Positions 1-10,182 of a stretch of DNA of 23,803 nucleotides are shown here, piece by piece. Source of the stretch: Cochliopodium minus. Its lineage: Eukaryota; Discosea; Himatismenida; Cochliopodiidae. The translations under genes were made by a program, and so were the position numbers. Positions within the stretch are counted from its first letter, which is position 1. The number at the start of each line of letters is the position of its first letter. A model generated the notes under the pieces. The model worked only from the letters and a program-made list of their open reading frames with translations. It searched no databases and was not told the origin of the DNA. The stretch lies in contig JAMYWO010000264.1 of NCBI GenBank assembly GCA_024220525.1, positions 9,885-33,687 on the forward strand, read 5' to 3'.

Positions 1-14
1 TTTATTTTTTATTT

Positions 15-71
<57 letters not shown>

Positions 72-118
72 ATTTTTATTTTTTTATTTTTTTATTTTTA
101 TTTTTTAGTTTTGTTTTT
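1..118. repeat. Low-complexity (TTTTTA)n tract in a SAC3-gene intron
   Basis: The first ~118 bases are almost entirely T4-7 runs separated by single A bases. The tract lies in the intron that follows exon 4 of the minus-strand SAC3/LENG8-like gene (donor at 138/137). A near-identical tract occurs at about 21770-21913, in the intron that precedes the matching next exon. Such tracts often end or collapse contigs, so this edge may be a contig end. Confidence 0.9.
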
Positions 119-138
119 CTTTATTTTTCTTAATTTAC

Positions 139-1948
139 CTGCAGCAAAATGATTGGAGATACGTTGGACGATGAGATCTTGACGGATGGTTTTGAACTGT
201 TCGGTGACGTCTTTGTAGAGATTCTTTTTGTCCTCATCACTCCCCTTCTTGATTCCCTCCCTATACTTCTTCTGAATGTGAACCAATGACAATTTTAAAA
301 CGGGTTCTGGTCTAAAAAATAAAAATGAAAAAAAATAAATGTAAATTTAAAAAATTTGTAAAAAATAAAAAATTATTTAAAAAAAATACCTCACTTCTGA
401 TGCATCATTGGGAACTCTACGACTGTATTGACGCTCTAAATCTTGTGAAGTACCTAAACCAAAAAAAAAAAAAAAATAAAAATAAAAATAAAAAAAAAAT
501 ATCCAATTAATAAAAAATAATAAAAATAATAATTTTTAAACAAAAAAAAATAATTTTACCAATAACGAAATGAGTGTTTTCATATTCTTCGGCATAAATA
601 TTTTCTTCTATGTTGGGGTTGTTGGAGAGATAAGAGGAGGGAGGAGGTAAGATGATGTTGGCGGAGAGTTTTTTTTTGTTGGAAAAGTTGTTTTGGACGG
701 AAAATCTCATTGCCCTCTCGTTTTTCTTTGATGGTGAAAATACATCCTTGTCATCATCTTCTTCTTCATCGTCTCCTCCTTTATTTCTTATTGTCACTGC
801 TGTTTTCTTATCTATTTTCCTTTTTTTTTTTTAAAAAAAAAATAAACATTAAAAATTAAAAATTAAAAGTAAAATTAATTAAAATTAAAGTAAAATTAAT
901 TAAAATTAATAGAAAAGTAAAAAAATGAATCAAATGAATAAAAATTTAAAAAATAAATAAAAATAAGAAAAAATAAAAATTATTTAATAATTTTGAATAA
1001 AAAATAAACAAAATTGATGTCAAAAAAACAATAAAAGATTAAATTTAAGAAAAAAAAACAAAAAAAAACTTTCAAGAGAAATTTTCATAATTTTCATAAT
1101 TGATGATTAAAAAAAATTAAAGTGAAATATTAATTACGTTAAAAAAGAATAAATAATTGAAAAAAAAAATAATAAAAATCATGAAAAAAAAAAAGATTTA
1201 AAAGAATTTGTATTTACAATTTTTTGTATTTGTTGTTTTGGGGGAATTTAGGAAGGTTTTTGGAGGACCAATCAATTTGCCATAAATTTCCCTTTTCGGT
1301 AGCTTTGGAGATCATGCTCTTCAAAACGTGCTGCATCCATGTTTTCTCCTCGTCGGTGGTGCACGACATGAACGCCTTGGCCGCATAATCTTTCAAAGCA
1401 GGTGGAAATTCGTTATTATTATTGCTATTATTATTTACGACATTATTTTTGTTAATTTGTGAATTAATAATATTTATTTTATTGATATTATTGTTATTAT
1501 TATTGTTAATATTATTATTATTGTTATTATTATTATTATAATTGTTATTATTATTATTATTATTATAATTAAAATTAGTGTTTGTATTCGTATCTACCTT
1601 GATATAGGATTGATTATACAATGTATTATTTATATTGGTGTTGGTAAAATTATTATTGGGTTTGATTCCAATTTGATTTACTGAATGGATGGTTTTATTA
1701 TTGGTGTTGTTGAAAGTGTTGTTGAATTGATTGTAATTGTTGTTGGGAATGAGATTAGTGTTGTTTTTGAAGGGATTTTGGTTGTAGAAGGATTTATTGA
1801 CCCCTTTATTCGCTATTGTTGTCTTATTAGGGATATTCTTGTAGTTGGGCATGTTGAGATGGAATTTGATGGGTTGTGTTGTTACACTTGGATTAATTGG
1901 TCTCACATTGTTAAAATTATTGTTAATGTATGCATTGTTATAATTCAT
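139..1948 (-). CDS. LENG8: SAC3/GANP-domain protein of the LENG8/THP3 type, 5' four exons
   Basis: Exons, read downward: 1218-1948, 560-819, 390-453, 139-311. All have GT/AG borders and consistent phases. Start chosen at the ATG ending at 1948; upstream codons could also be open after a 5' intron. The N-terminal ~180 residues are Asn-rich. Then comes the block that precedes the SAC3 domain in LENG8/plant SAC3A/yeast Thp3 (seen: FPPALKDYAAKAF ... GNLWQIDWSS), then the domain start (FVIGTSQDLERQYSR, VRPEPVL, FKTIRQDLIVQRISNHFAA). The family acts in the nucleus in mRNA processing and export, as a relative of TREX-2 Sac3/GANP; that role is family knowledge. Exon 4 ends in phase 1 (..GCA G) and the rest is not found to the left in this window. 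The exact continuation is at 21708-21043. Function call firm; whether the gene is broken in the genome or only in the assembly is open. Confidence 0.88.
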
Positions 1949-2191
1949 CGTTTGGGTTGGAAAATTGATTGTTGGGGTGCTTTATTAAAGTTATATATTA
2001 AAAAATGAAAAAGAATATCTTTAGAATAGAATAATTGAGAAATATATCAAAAATTATGTTTGATTTTTGCAACATTATCTCAAAAGATATTTAAGAACAT
2101 ATTTTATAAATATTATTGGAAACAAGATTCAATTATAAGGTATAATATTAGAAAGGGTGTGCTTTGTATAATTTTATTTTGGAAATTAATT

Positions 2192-2748
2192 TTACTCATC
2201 TGTTGGTTTGGTAGGATCATATTCTATGACTGAATTATCATTTGTGATATTAGTTGAATTGGTTGTATTGTTGTTTTGTGGAACTATTTTGTTTAAATCT
2301 TTCTTTTTCTCTTTGTTATTCTTTCTTTTATTCTTATTCTTATTTTTTGATGTGATTTTGGGAAATTCGTTTTCATTTAAATTTTTTTTTTCTTCATTAT
2401 TTGAATTGATTATTCTTGATAAAATTGCTGATTGTTTATTTCCTTGATTATTAAGGTGTTGTCTTTAAATTTGATGAATAATTAATTCATAAATAAAGGT
2501 TTTGAAAGAAAAATTTTTTTACGCCCAAAATTTTTGACTAGATTCACTAATTTATGAAAGAATAATTGAAAAATTAATAAATAATAAAAAAAACGATTTT
2601 TTTCACCTCATTTTTTTTTTTTTAATTTGAAAACAAGATTTCATTTGTTATTTGTGACACTATTTTACTCCAATATCTTATGAATTGAACAATCTTCCTT
2701 GTTCAAATCTAAAAGTCTTGAATTTTCATAAAGATAGACTAATTTCAT
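2192..2748 (-). CDS. Unrecognised two-exon 116-aa protein, Lys/Asn-rich C-terminus
   Basis: Two minus-strand exons: 2669-2748 (begins ATG AAA TTA GTC) and 2192-2462. The 205-bp intron has a GTAAAATA donor and a TTTAAAG acceptor, and phase is kept (GA|A). The N-terminal ~50 residues look globular (MKLVYLYENSRLLDLNKED, then IHKILEQHLNNQ and KQSAILSRIIN). They are followed by a basic Lys/Asn-rich stretch and an Asn/Thr-rich tail ending EYDPTKPTDE. I do not recognise the family. It lies 243 bp upstream of the LENG8-like gene on the same strand and shares a short divergent spacer with the small plus ORF at 2833. The splice model rests on phase and border match only. Confidence 0.55.
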
Positions 2749-2841
2749 TTCATTTTTTTCTTTGATTACTTTTTTCGACAATTTTCATTCTAATTGGTCT
2801 TCTTTTCATTTTTATTCCTTTTTTAGAATTATATGGTTTTC

Positions 2842-3042
2842 ATGTTTCAATTGAATATTGACAAATATTATTTTGTAAACAATATTTTAAAAAGAAATAA
2901 TCCAAAAAACATCCTTGAACCAAAAAGCTATCACTCTTATTTGCAAAAGAATGGTTATATGAATGAGAATTATCTTTTGAAAAAGAAAAATAAGAGAATT
3001 CAAATTATTAAAAAAATAAAAAAAAGTGTAAGAAAAATATAA
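2842..3042 (+). CDS. Possible small basic protein, unrecognised
   Basis: An open frame from ATG 2842 (another in-frame ATG at 2833) to TAA 3042, about 66 residues. The middle has a varied, protein-like composition (PKNILEPKSYHSYLQKNGYM) and the tail is strongly basic (KKKNKRIQIIKKIKK). It sits between the minus-strand gene starting at 2748 and the syntaxin start at 3122. A short basic tail of this kind would suit a mitochondrial or ribosomal protein, but nothing diagnostic is seen. It could be a chance ORF in AT-rich DNA. Confidence 0.3.
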   Translation: MFQLNIDKYYFVNNILKRNNPKNILEPKSYHSYLQKNGYMNENYLLKKKNKRIQIIKKIKKSVRKI

Positions 3043-3121
3043 CAACAAAATAAAAAAATTTAAATACCCTTATTACCAATCATTTTAAAAGATATAAAGG
3101 ATATTCCTTGTTTATAGAAAA

Positions 3122-4433
3122 ATGTCTTTTTCAGATAATGGAAATAGAAGAAATAATAATAATTATGGAGGAAATAGAGGTTATGGTGAAGATAATGGAT
3201 TTGGATATCAAAGTGGAAATTCTTATGCAGGAAATTTTAATATAGTATATAACAACATCCAAACTTTTTCAAGCAATGTTACCACATTGACCAAAACAAT
3301 ATCTAAAATTGGAACTAATTCTGATAGTTCACAAGTCAGAGAAATAATGTAAGATACATTTTAAAAACAATAAAATATGGAATTATTATATTATAAGAAC
3401 AAAAATTAGATGTTTCTTTAATATAAGTCCCCTTTTAAACAACAAAGAAGATATTATTTATATTGCTAAAATAAAACTAATAAAATAAATAATTCAAAAA
3501 ATAAATTATAATTATAATGGTCAAAGTTATAAATTTTTCAAAACAAAGATTATCTTTTCTTTATCTTTCTTTAATCTAAAAGAGGAAATTGAATTCTCAT
3601 TAAATATATTTTCAAAATATATTTTTTATAATTATTTCTTTATAGTGAAGATTTGATAAATAAAACAACAATATTAGCAAGAGAAATCAAATCAGGAATT
3701 GAAAGTCTATCAAGAACAATCACCAAAGAAAAAAAGGCAGAATTGATGAAATTAACAGGGGATTTCCAAATATGGGTCCAAAAATTTCAAGATGATGTAA
3801 AATCCTACGGAAATAAAAAAGAGAGAATTCCCGTTCCTCAACAGCAATACAATAATCAAATGGAATCTTATCAACCGCTCAATGATGAATATAATCAAAA
3901 AGATGAAGAATTATTTTTGCAAAAGAAACAACAATTGGTAATAAAAAAACAAAAAACAAAATTTAATAGTTATTTATTGAATTTCTGTAAATTGATCAAC
4001 ATTCAAATTTCAAAATATCCTTTTTAAAACTTTAAATATTTGAAGAAATTTTATTTTATTGAGAAAATTTTTTTTTTTTACATTATTCTATTCTTTTTAA
4101 TAGGTTGAAATAGAAAACGACAGAGAATTCAATGAACAAATAATAAAAGAGAGACATCAAGGAATAAAAGAGATTGAAACAAAGGTGGTGGAATTGAACG
4201 AAATGTTCAGAGATCTTTCCATAATCGTCGACGAACAAGGTGTCGAAATTGACAACATCGAAGCTCACATCTCCAACGCAGAACATTATGTTTCACAAGG
4301 TGTCGAAGAGGTAGCTTCCGCCGAAAAGAAACAACGCAGTGCTCGTACCAAACTTTGTTGCATTGCTCTTATCATTGTCATCGTCATTGGTGTTGTCATT
4401 TTTGCTAGTTTATTTGCTAAAGGGGTCTTATAA
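3122..4433 (+). CDS. STX7: Syntaxin-7/12-like Qa-SNARE
   Basis: Three exons, 3122-3348, 3646-3937 and 4104-4433, give 282 residues with phases that match. An Asn/Gly-rich head (~1-40) is followed by a helical N-terminal region that suits a syntaxin Habc bundle. The SNARE motif lies at about 195-250: VVELNEMFRDLSIIVDEQG, then IDNIEAHISNAEHYV. Gln218 in DEQG is the zero-layer glutamine expected of a Qa-SNARE. A basic-Cys junction (RTKLCC) leads into a C-terminal membrane anchor of ~20 hydrophobic residues. Family knowledge: endosomal/lysosomal Qa-SNAREs of this class drive fusion of late endosomes and, in amoebae, of the endocytic pathway. It converges on collagen-like gene 1 with a 157-bp spacer. 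The exact paralogue is less certain than the family. Confidence 0.93.
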
Positions 4434-4590
4434 ATAGTGAAAAAAAGACTCAAATTATCTTCATACTTCAGTGTTTTGATTTATTTTTTTTTATATATTT
4501 TACCAAATAAAAAAGATTTAATTAAAAAAAAGATTTATTGTTTTTTTTTTTTTAATATATATTTTATTTTTAATTTCTTTCAAATATTAA

Positions 4591-7044
4591 TCATTTTTTG
4601 CTTTTCATAAGTTCAAATTCCTTTGCAAATTTCGCAAAAGCACCGGCCAAAAGTTGATTTTCTTTTTTATCCTCGTTAATTTGATCCTCTTCTTTTTTCT
4701 CTTGCTCTTGAATTTCTTTTTCTTCTTGAGTAGAAAAATCATTCAATTCTTTTTCTTCAAGCTCCTCTTTTTTGAGTAAGAGTTGATTAATCTTCTCTTG
4801 TTCCAAAATCTTCTTGTTAATAGCAACAATCATGTTGTTTTGGTCTTGAATTTCAGCTTCTTCTTTCTTAAGTTCATCAATTTCGACTTCGCGTTTATAT
4901 CTAGAGTTTTGGAGTTCTTGATAATAACGAACAGGCACTGCTCCTTTATCACCTTTTTGACCATCTTTACCATCACGACCTCTTTTACCTTTTTCTCCAC
5001 GAATTCCCTTTTCACCAACAGTTCCCTTGTCACCTCTGTCTCCTTGTTTACCAATTAAACCTTTGGTTCCTCTCAAACCTCTAGCACCAGTAACACCTTT
5101 TTCTCCTTTAGCACCATGACGTCCACGTCTTCCAATTAAACCTTGGATACCTTGGTCTCCTTTTGCTCCGATTTCTCCCTTTTCACCCTTCAATCCAGTT
5201 TCTCCTTTTTGACCAGGCAACCCACGTTTACCTCTGCTTCCCTTAAAACCTCTAGGTCCTTTTCTTCCTGGTTTTCCGAAATACCCAGGTTGCCCTCTTT
5301 CTCCATCACGACCTCTTTTACCCTTGTCTCCTTTTATTCCTTGAACTCCAGTGGTTCCTTTAAATCCTCTTCTACCAGTTTGTCCTCTATCTCCTTGATC
5401 TCCTTGATCTCCCTTATCTCCATCCAAACCAGGTTCTCCTTTAGATCCATCAATACCAGCAGTACCTTTGTCACCTTGAGCACCCTTTTCTCCTTTTTCT
5501 CCCAAATCTCCTGCATTTCCCTTATCTCCTTTTTCTCCTTGTGGACCAGTTTCTCCAGTTGCTCCGTCAACTCCAGCTGCACCATCAGCACCAGCTGCAC
5601 CAACTTCACCCTTGCTTCCTTTATCACCAAAGTCTCCTTTTGAACCTGTTTCACCTCTTAAACCTTTGTCTCCCTTGTCACCTTTATCTCCCTTTAATCC
5701 TTCTTCTCCCTTATCTCCTTCATTACCTTTATCACCTCTATCTCCTTTTTCACCATTATTACCCTTGTCTCCTTTATCTCCTTTCACACCTTCTTCTCCC
5801 TTATCTCCTTCAGTACCTTTTTCGCCTCTATCTCCCTTGTCACCTTTATCTCCTTTAATACCAACATCTCCTTTAATACCTTGGTCACCTTTATCTCCTT
5901 TGTCTCCCTTTTCTCCAATTTCTCCTTTATCACCTTTGTAACCTTTGTCACCTTTATCTCCTTTGTCTCCCTTTTGTCCTTGATCTCCCTTATCTCCTTT
6001 ATCTCCCTTCAAACCATCATTTCCTTTATCACCCTTATCTCCTTTATCACCTTTCTCTCCCTTATCTCCTTTTAAACCTTGTTGACCTTTATCTCCCTTA
6101 TCTCCTTTATCACCTTTATCTCCCTTTAATCCTTCTTCTCCCTTATCTCCTTGAGTACCTTTATCACCCTTATCTCCTTTATCACCCTTATCTCCCTTGT
6201 CTCCTTGATTTCCATCATTACCCTTATCTCCCTTGTCTCCCTTCACTCCGGAATCACCCTTAATACCTTGATCTCCCTTGTCTCCTTTATCTCCACTGTT
6301 ACCCTTATCTCCTTTCTCTCCTACTTCACCATTAATACCTTGATCTCCCTTATCCCCTGTATCACCTTTATCTCCTTTGATACCTTGATCTCCAGTGTTA
6401 CCCTTATCTCCAGTATTTCCTTTTTCACCTTGAAAACCAATATCTCCTTTGTCTCCTTTATCTCCTTGAGTACCTGCATCTCCTTTGATACCTTTATCTC
6501 CTTTGATACCCTTATCTCCCTTTGCTCCTTTTTCTCCTTTTTCTCCTTTCTCTCCCTTTTCTCCTTTTTGACCAGGTGGTCCAGGTGGACAAGTGACATT
6601 ATCAGCACGAGCAGAAATAGATCCACCCAATCTTACACCATCATCTCCTTTTTTAGCTGCAAATTTTTTTTTATATTCTTCTTCTTGTTTTCTTTTCAAC
6701 TCTCCCTCAATTTTATTTCTTAATTGTTCTTCAAATTCCATTCTTTTCTTTTCACTGTTTTGATTTTCTTCATATCTTTTTAATGTTTCTTGTCTTTCTT
6801 TTTCAATTCTTTCTTGTTCTCTTCTTTCTCTATCTCTTTTTTCTTGATCTTTTCTAGATCTTTCTTGTCTTTCTTGTTCAACTCTTTCTTGCTCTCTCCT
6901 TTCAATTTCTTGAGATTCTTCATCTTCATCATTTTCAGCTTGATTTTCAAACATTTGTCGAAAATAATTTTGATCTGGTTGAGCTTCTGTCTTCCATACA
7001 AACAATATGAATGATAAAATGAAAATCAACAGAATCTTTTTCAT
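4591..7044 (-). CDS. Secreted collagen-like protein 1 (817 aa)
   Basis: A single uninterrupted exon. The ATG at 7044 is followed by a clear signal peptide (MKKILLIFILSFILFV..TEA). Residues ~25-135 are a highly charged Glu/Arg/Lys coiled coil. A single non-signal cysteine in NVTCPPGPPG (about residue 152), with an N-glycosylation sequon, abuts the start of the triple-helix region and could cross-link chains. About residues 155-701 are Gly-X-Y triplets (~180), apparently without interruption and dominated by KGD, KGE and QGD; some RGD occurs in GDRGD. The last ~116 residues form a second Glu/Lys-rich coiled coil that could act as trimerisation domain in place of a fibrillar C-propeptide. No prolyl-rich vertebrate pattern is seen. 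Likely an extracellular matrix, coat or stalk component; that role is inference. It is tandem with gene 2, whose stop lies 203 bp upstream of this start. Confidence 0.9.
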   Translation of the reverse strand: MKKILLIFILSFILFVWKTEAQPDQNYFRQMFENQAENDEDEESQEIERREQERVEQERQERSRKDQEKRDRERREQERIEKERQETLKRYEENQNSEKKRMEFEEQLRNKIEGELKRKQEEEYKKKFAAKKGDDGVRLGGSISARADNVTCPPGPPGQKGEKGEKGEKGEKGAKGDKGIKGDKGIKGDAGTQGDKGDKGDIGFQGEKGNTGDKGNTGDQGIKGDKGDTGDKGDQGINGEVGEKGDKGNSGDKGDKGDQGIKGDSGVKGDKGDKGNDGNQGDKGDKGDKGDKGDKGTQGDKGEEGLKGDKGDKGDKGDKGQQGLKGDKGEKGDKGDKGDKGNDGLKGDKGDKGDQGQKGDKGDKGDKGYKGDKGEIGEKGDKGDKGDQGIKGDVGIKGDKGDKGDRGEKGTEGDKGEEGVKGDKGDKGNNGEKGDRGDKGNEGDKGEEGLKGDKGDKGDKGLRGETGSKGDFGDKGSKGEVGAAGADGAAGVDGATGETGPQGEKGDKGNAGDLGEKGEKGAQGDKGTAGIDGSKGEPGLDGDKGDQGDQGDRGQTGRRGFKGTTGVQGIKGDKGKRGRDGERGQPGYFGKPGRKGPRGFKGSRGKRGLPGQKGETGLKGEKGEIGAKGDQGIQGLIGRRGRHGAKGEKGVTGARGLRGTKGLIGKQGDRGDKGTVGEKGIRGEKGKRGRDGKDGQKGDKGAVPVRYYQELQNSRYKREVEIDELKKEEAEIQDQNNMIVAINKKILEQEKINQLLLKKEELEEKELNDFSTQEEKEIQEQEKKEEDQINEDKKENQLLAGAFAKFAKEFELMKSKK

Positions 7045-7247
7045 TTTTTTTAATTTTTTTTTGTCTTTTCGAATTTCAGGTAAAAAAAAAAAATTAAAAA
7101 AAAATTACTTTGAAAAACAAAGTATAAGTGAATTCTTCTCCACTTCCAAAAATCAATAAATCATTTCCTATTTTATATTTTTTCAGATGATTTTATTTTT
7201 ATATTCTATTTTAATTTATGTTGATTTGTGAATTTATTAAATACTTT

Positions 7248-9901
7248 CTAATCTAATTCTTTAAATTTTTGTTCAAGATTTTGTATCTCTTCCATCAATT
7301 TTTGCCTGAGGAGCTTTTGTTCTTCAAATTCTTGTTTAGATTTAGATTTGAAATCTTCAAGGTGATGTTTCTCTTTTTGTTTGGTATCCTCAAGTTTTTT
7401 GGCAAGAAGGAGATCTTTCAATTTCAATTTTTTGGTGATCAGTTGTTCCGCTTTCAATTTTTTTTTCAAATCTTTGTAACTGATGCGTTCATCATCCAAA
7501 CTCTTTTGACTTCTTTGGTAATAATCTTCATCTTCTTTTTCATGACTATGATATTCTTTGTAAGGATTCAAAAATTTTTTAGGAATATCTCCACTTTCAC
7601 CTTTGCGACCATTGTTACCATCTTCCCCATTTCTTCCTTTCTCGCCCTTTTTAATCAAAAACAAGAAAATTATTTTTTAAATTCAAAATTAAATGTAAAA
7701 TTTTTTTGTTACAGTGAAACCAATTTCTCCTTCCAATCCCTTTTCTCCTTTAATTCCATCATCTCCCTTTTCTCCAGATCTTCCTCTTCTTCCTCTATGA
7801 CCATCATCTCCTTGTAAACCTTTGAAACCTTTACGTCCAATGCCTCCAACAATTCCTTGTTCTCCTTTTTGTCCGGTTACACCAACAATTCCTTGTTCTC
7901 CTTTTTCTCCATGACGACCCAATCTTCCTTTCCATCCAGGATCTCCATAAATACCAGGGTATCCTTTTTTACCCCTTTTACCTTGATGTCCTTGTATTCC
8001 TCTAAAACCAACTCTACCTCTATCTCCAGTATCTCCTTTTATACCTTTCATACCAGGATCACCATACTTTCCCTTTTATAATAAAATAAATTAATTAAAA
8101 ATTTTTTAAAACTTTTAAAAGTGTTAAAAAAGGTTCTTACTTTTTTCCCTCTAAAACCTTTGTCTCCTTTTAAACCTTTGTCTCCTTTAGAACCTTTGCT
8201 AGCATTTTCACCATCAAGTCCATTAATTGCATTGTCACCACTTTGACCTTTATCTCCTTTATCACCAACAATGGTTGACCCTTTGTTTCCCTTTTCTCCT
8301 CTAACACCTACAATACCCTTTTCTCCATCAGCTCCCTCAGCACCATCAGCACCTTTATTTCCTGCATCTCCTTCATCACCTTCATCACCTACTCCTCCTC
8401 TGTTACCTTTATCTCCCTTATCTCCTTTGTCCCCCTTATCACCTTCATTACCTTTAAATCCTCTACTTCCTTTGCTACCTTCAAGACCCACAACACCTAC
8501 TTCTCCTTTATCTCCAGTAAAACCTTTATCTCCCTTTTGTCCATTATCTCCCCTAACTGTTTCTCCAACTTGACCTTTTTCACCTTTAACTCCAGATTCT
8601 CCGATTTCACCTTGATCTCCTTCTTGACCTTGATCTCCTTGAAAACCTTTATCTCCTACATCTCCTCTTTCTCCTGCTAATGTTCCTTTCTCTCCTCTTT
8701 GTCCTTGATTACCTTGATCTCCTAAGTTTCCATTGTCACCATTTTCTCCAATACTTCCAACTTCACCTTTATCACCACCAACTCCTTGAACTCCTTGAAC
8801 TCCTTGATCACCTTGATCACCTTGATTTCCAAGAAATCCTTGTTCACCTAGAGATCCAAGATCACCTCCTGCTCCATGATCACCTTGATCACCAGTGGCA
8901 CCGTTTACACCACGATCACCTTTATTTCCTTGAGAACCTTGATTACCCCTATCTCCAATGTTTCCTGTTTCACCAGTAATCCCCTTTATTCCTTGATCTC
9001 CTTGAGTTCCTTTATCTTGTTCTCCTTTTTCTCCTTGGGGACCAATATCTCCTTTCAATCCTTTCACATCATTGACTTCTCCTTTTAATCCTCGTCCTCC
9101 TTTTGTACCTTGTTCACCTTGAACTCCTTGGTTTCCTTTCTCTCCATCAAAACCGGCAACACCCTTTTCTCCAACAACACCAGTATCTCCATAAAACCCT
9201 TTATCACCCTTGACACCTATTATTCCTTTTTCTCCTTTAGGTGCATCTCCCTTTTCTCCTTGTTCTCCTTGTTCTCCTTTATCAGCAGATCCACCATCTC
9301 CACCTCCACCATCTGTTCCATTTCCACCAGCTCTTCCAATAAAACCTCTTCTACCTCCTAATTCACCAATATCACCCACATTTCCTTTATCCCCAGGATC
9401 ACCATTATCTCCATCACTTCCTGATTCTCCAGGTGGTCCAGGTGGTCCAGGTGCTAATGTTATTTCTGGAGCCACTGTGTTTGGTGGTGTTGTAGATGGT
9501 CCATCAGTGCATTGTTTGGTTGGTGTATGTGTTTTTATATGATGTGCATGCTTATTTTTGTATTTCTCGATTTCATAGTGATGTTTTTTTGATTCATCAT
9601 CATAATCTTTGTGATCACCGTATCCATATTTATTATATCCATTATTATGACCATTATGATTTCCACTTCCATGATGAAACCCAAAAAATTCAGGTAATAT
9701 ATGTTTTTCATCTTGAAGTTCTCCAAAATCAGGACTTTCAACACTTAATCTCTTTCCATGTACATTTCTCAATCTACTATTTTTGATATTTTCATTTTTA
9801 TCTTTGGTTCCATCATCTCCTTTTATTTTTTTCTCAGCAATGATTGATCCAATGAGCAACAAAAAAATAAAGGATATACATATCAAACTAGTAAACCTCA
9901 T
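7248..9901 (-). CDS. Secreted collagen-like protein 2 (839 aa), interrupted triplets
   Basis: Three exons: 8141-9901, 7713-8072 and 7248-7646. Both introns (68 and 66 bp) lie between complete Gly-X-Y triplets in phase 0, so exons hold whole triplets. ATG at 9901 opens a signal peptide (MRFTSLICISFIFLLLIGSI). Next come a His/Gly/Asn-rich stretch (HHGSGNHNGHNNGYNKYGYG) and one cysteine (TKQC) ahead of a Thr/Pro linker and the collagen region (APGPPGPPGESG). Unlike gene 1, the repeat has many imperfections (GGSADKG, GDAPKG, GEVNDVKG, GEQDKG, GTLAGERG, GETVRG, GSTIVG), which resemble the flexible breaks of non-fibrillar collagens. The C-terminus is a ~120-residue coiled coil (LKKKLKAEQLITKKLKL). 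It has the same order as gene 1 (signal, charged head, Cys, collagen, coiled coil), so the two are probably an ancient tandem pair and could co-assemble. Confidence 0.88.
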
Positions 9902-9959
9902 TTTTTTTATTTATGTCTTTTCATAATTTCTGTTAAAAAAATAAAAAAAAAATTATCTC

Positions 9960-10099
9960 ACAAAAAAAAAAATATTTCAACAAGCAACAAAAGCAAAGTT
10001 TCAAAAGTTGGATGATCTTGCGAGTGTTTGGTCTCAGTACGTCGNTCAGGTGGGTAGGAAGTCCCTAAAGACATAATCCTCTATTTTTCATTTTTGTAG
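9960..10099. other. GC-richer patch with an ambiguous base; possible exon fragment or contig join
   Basis: Positions about 10012-10072 are far richer in G/C than any surrounding non-coding DNA and contain a single n at 10045. On the plus strand a frame is open to a TAA at 10074 and reads protein-like (KFQKLDDLASVWSQY, n codon, QVGRKSLKT), but it has no ATG. A GTGGGTAGG donor at 10050 with a TTTTTGTAG acceptor at 10099 is also possible. No tRNA boxes are seen. It lies upstream of collagen-like gene 2 and no gene spans the n. It may be an exon remnant, foreign sequence, or the point where two contigs were joined. Confidence 0.4.
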
Positions 10100-10182
10100 A
10101 AGAGTTATATTATAAAAAAAAAGGAAATAAATGTTTGATTTATTTAATTATTTTTGTATCATTTTTTACGATTTCTACTGAT

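Noticed and set aside
1685-2008. Plus-strand 107-aa ORF opposite the first SAC3/LENG8 exon
   Set aside because: It is a Val/Ile-rich shadow of the Asn-rich coding strand, which continues into conserved LENG8 blocks.
5600-6600. Dense short DNA repeats that could look like a CRISPR or satellite array
   Set aside because: The 9-bp periodicity is that of Gly-X-Y codons in an open reading frame; no constant repeats with unique spacers.
4783-9786. Many long ORFs on the plus strand, and in other minus frames, across the collagen-like genes
   Set aside because: They mirror the Gly-X-Y repeat in other frames (Ser/Pro/Leu or Phe/Ile/Thr repeats), have no start context or family motifs, and overlap genes with signal peptides and clear domains.
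4591-9901. Recent transfer of the collagen-like genes from a giant virus (KGD-rich collagens are known in mimiviruses)
   Set aside because: Eukaryotic signal peptides, introns in gene 2, coiled-coil ends and host-like codon use give no sign of recent transfer; the triplet bias alone is weak evidence.
10012-10076. tRNA or snRNA gene in the GC-richer patch
   Set aside because: No A/B boxes, no cloverleaf, and no known snRNA motif found on either strand.
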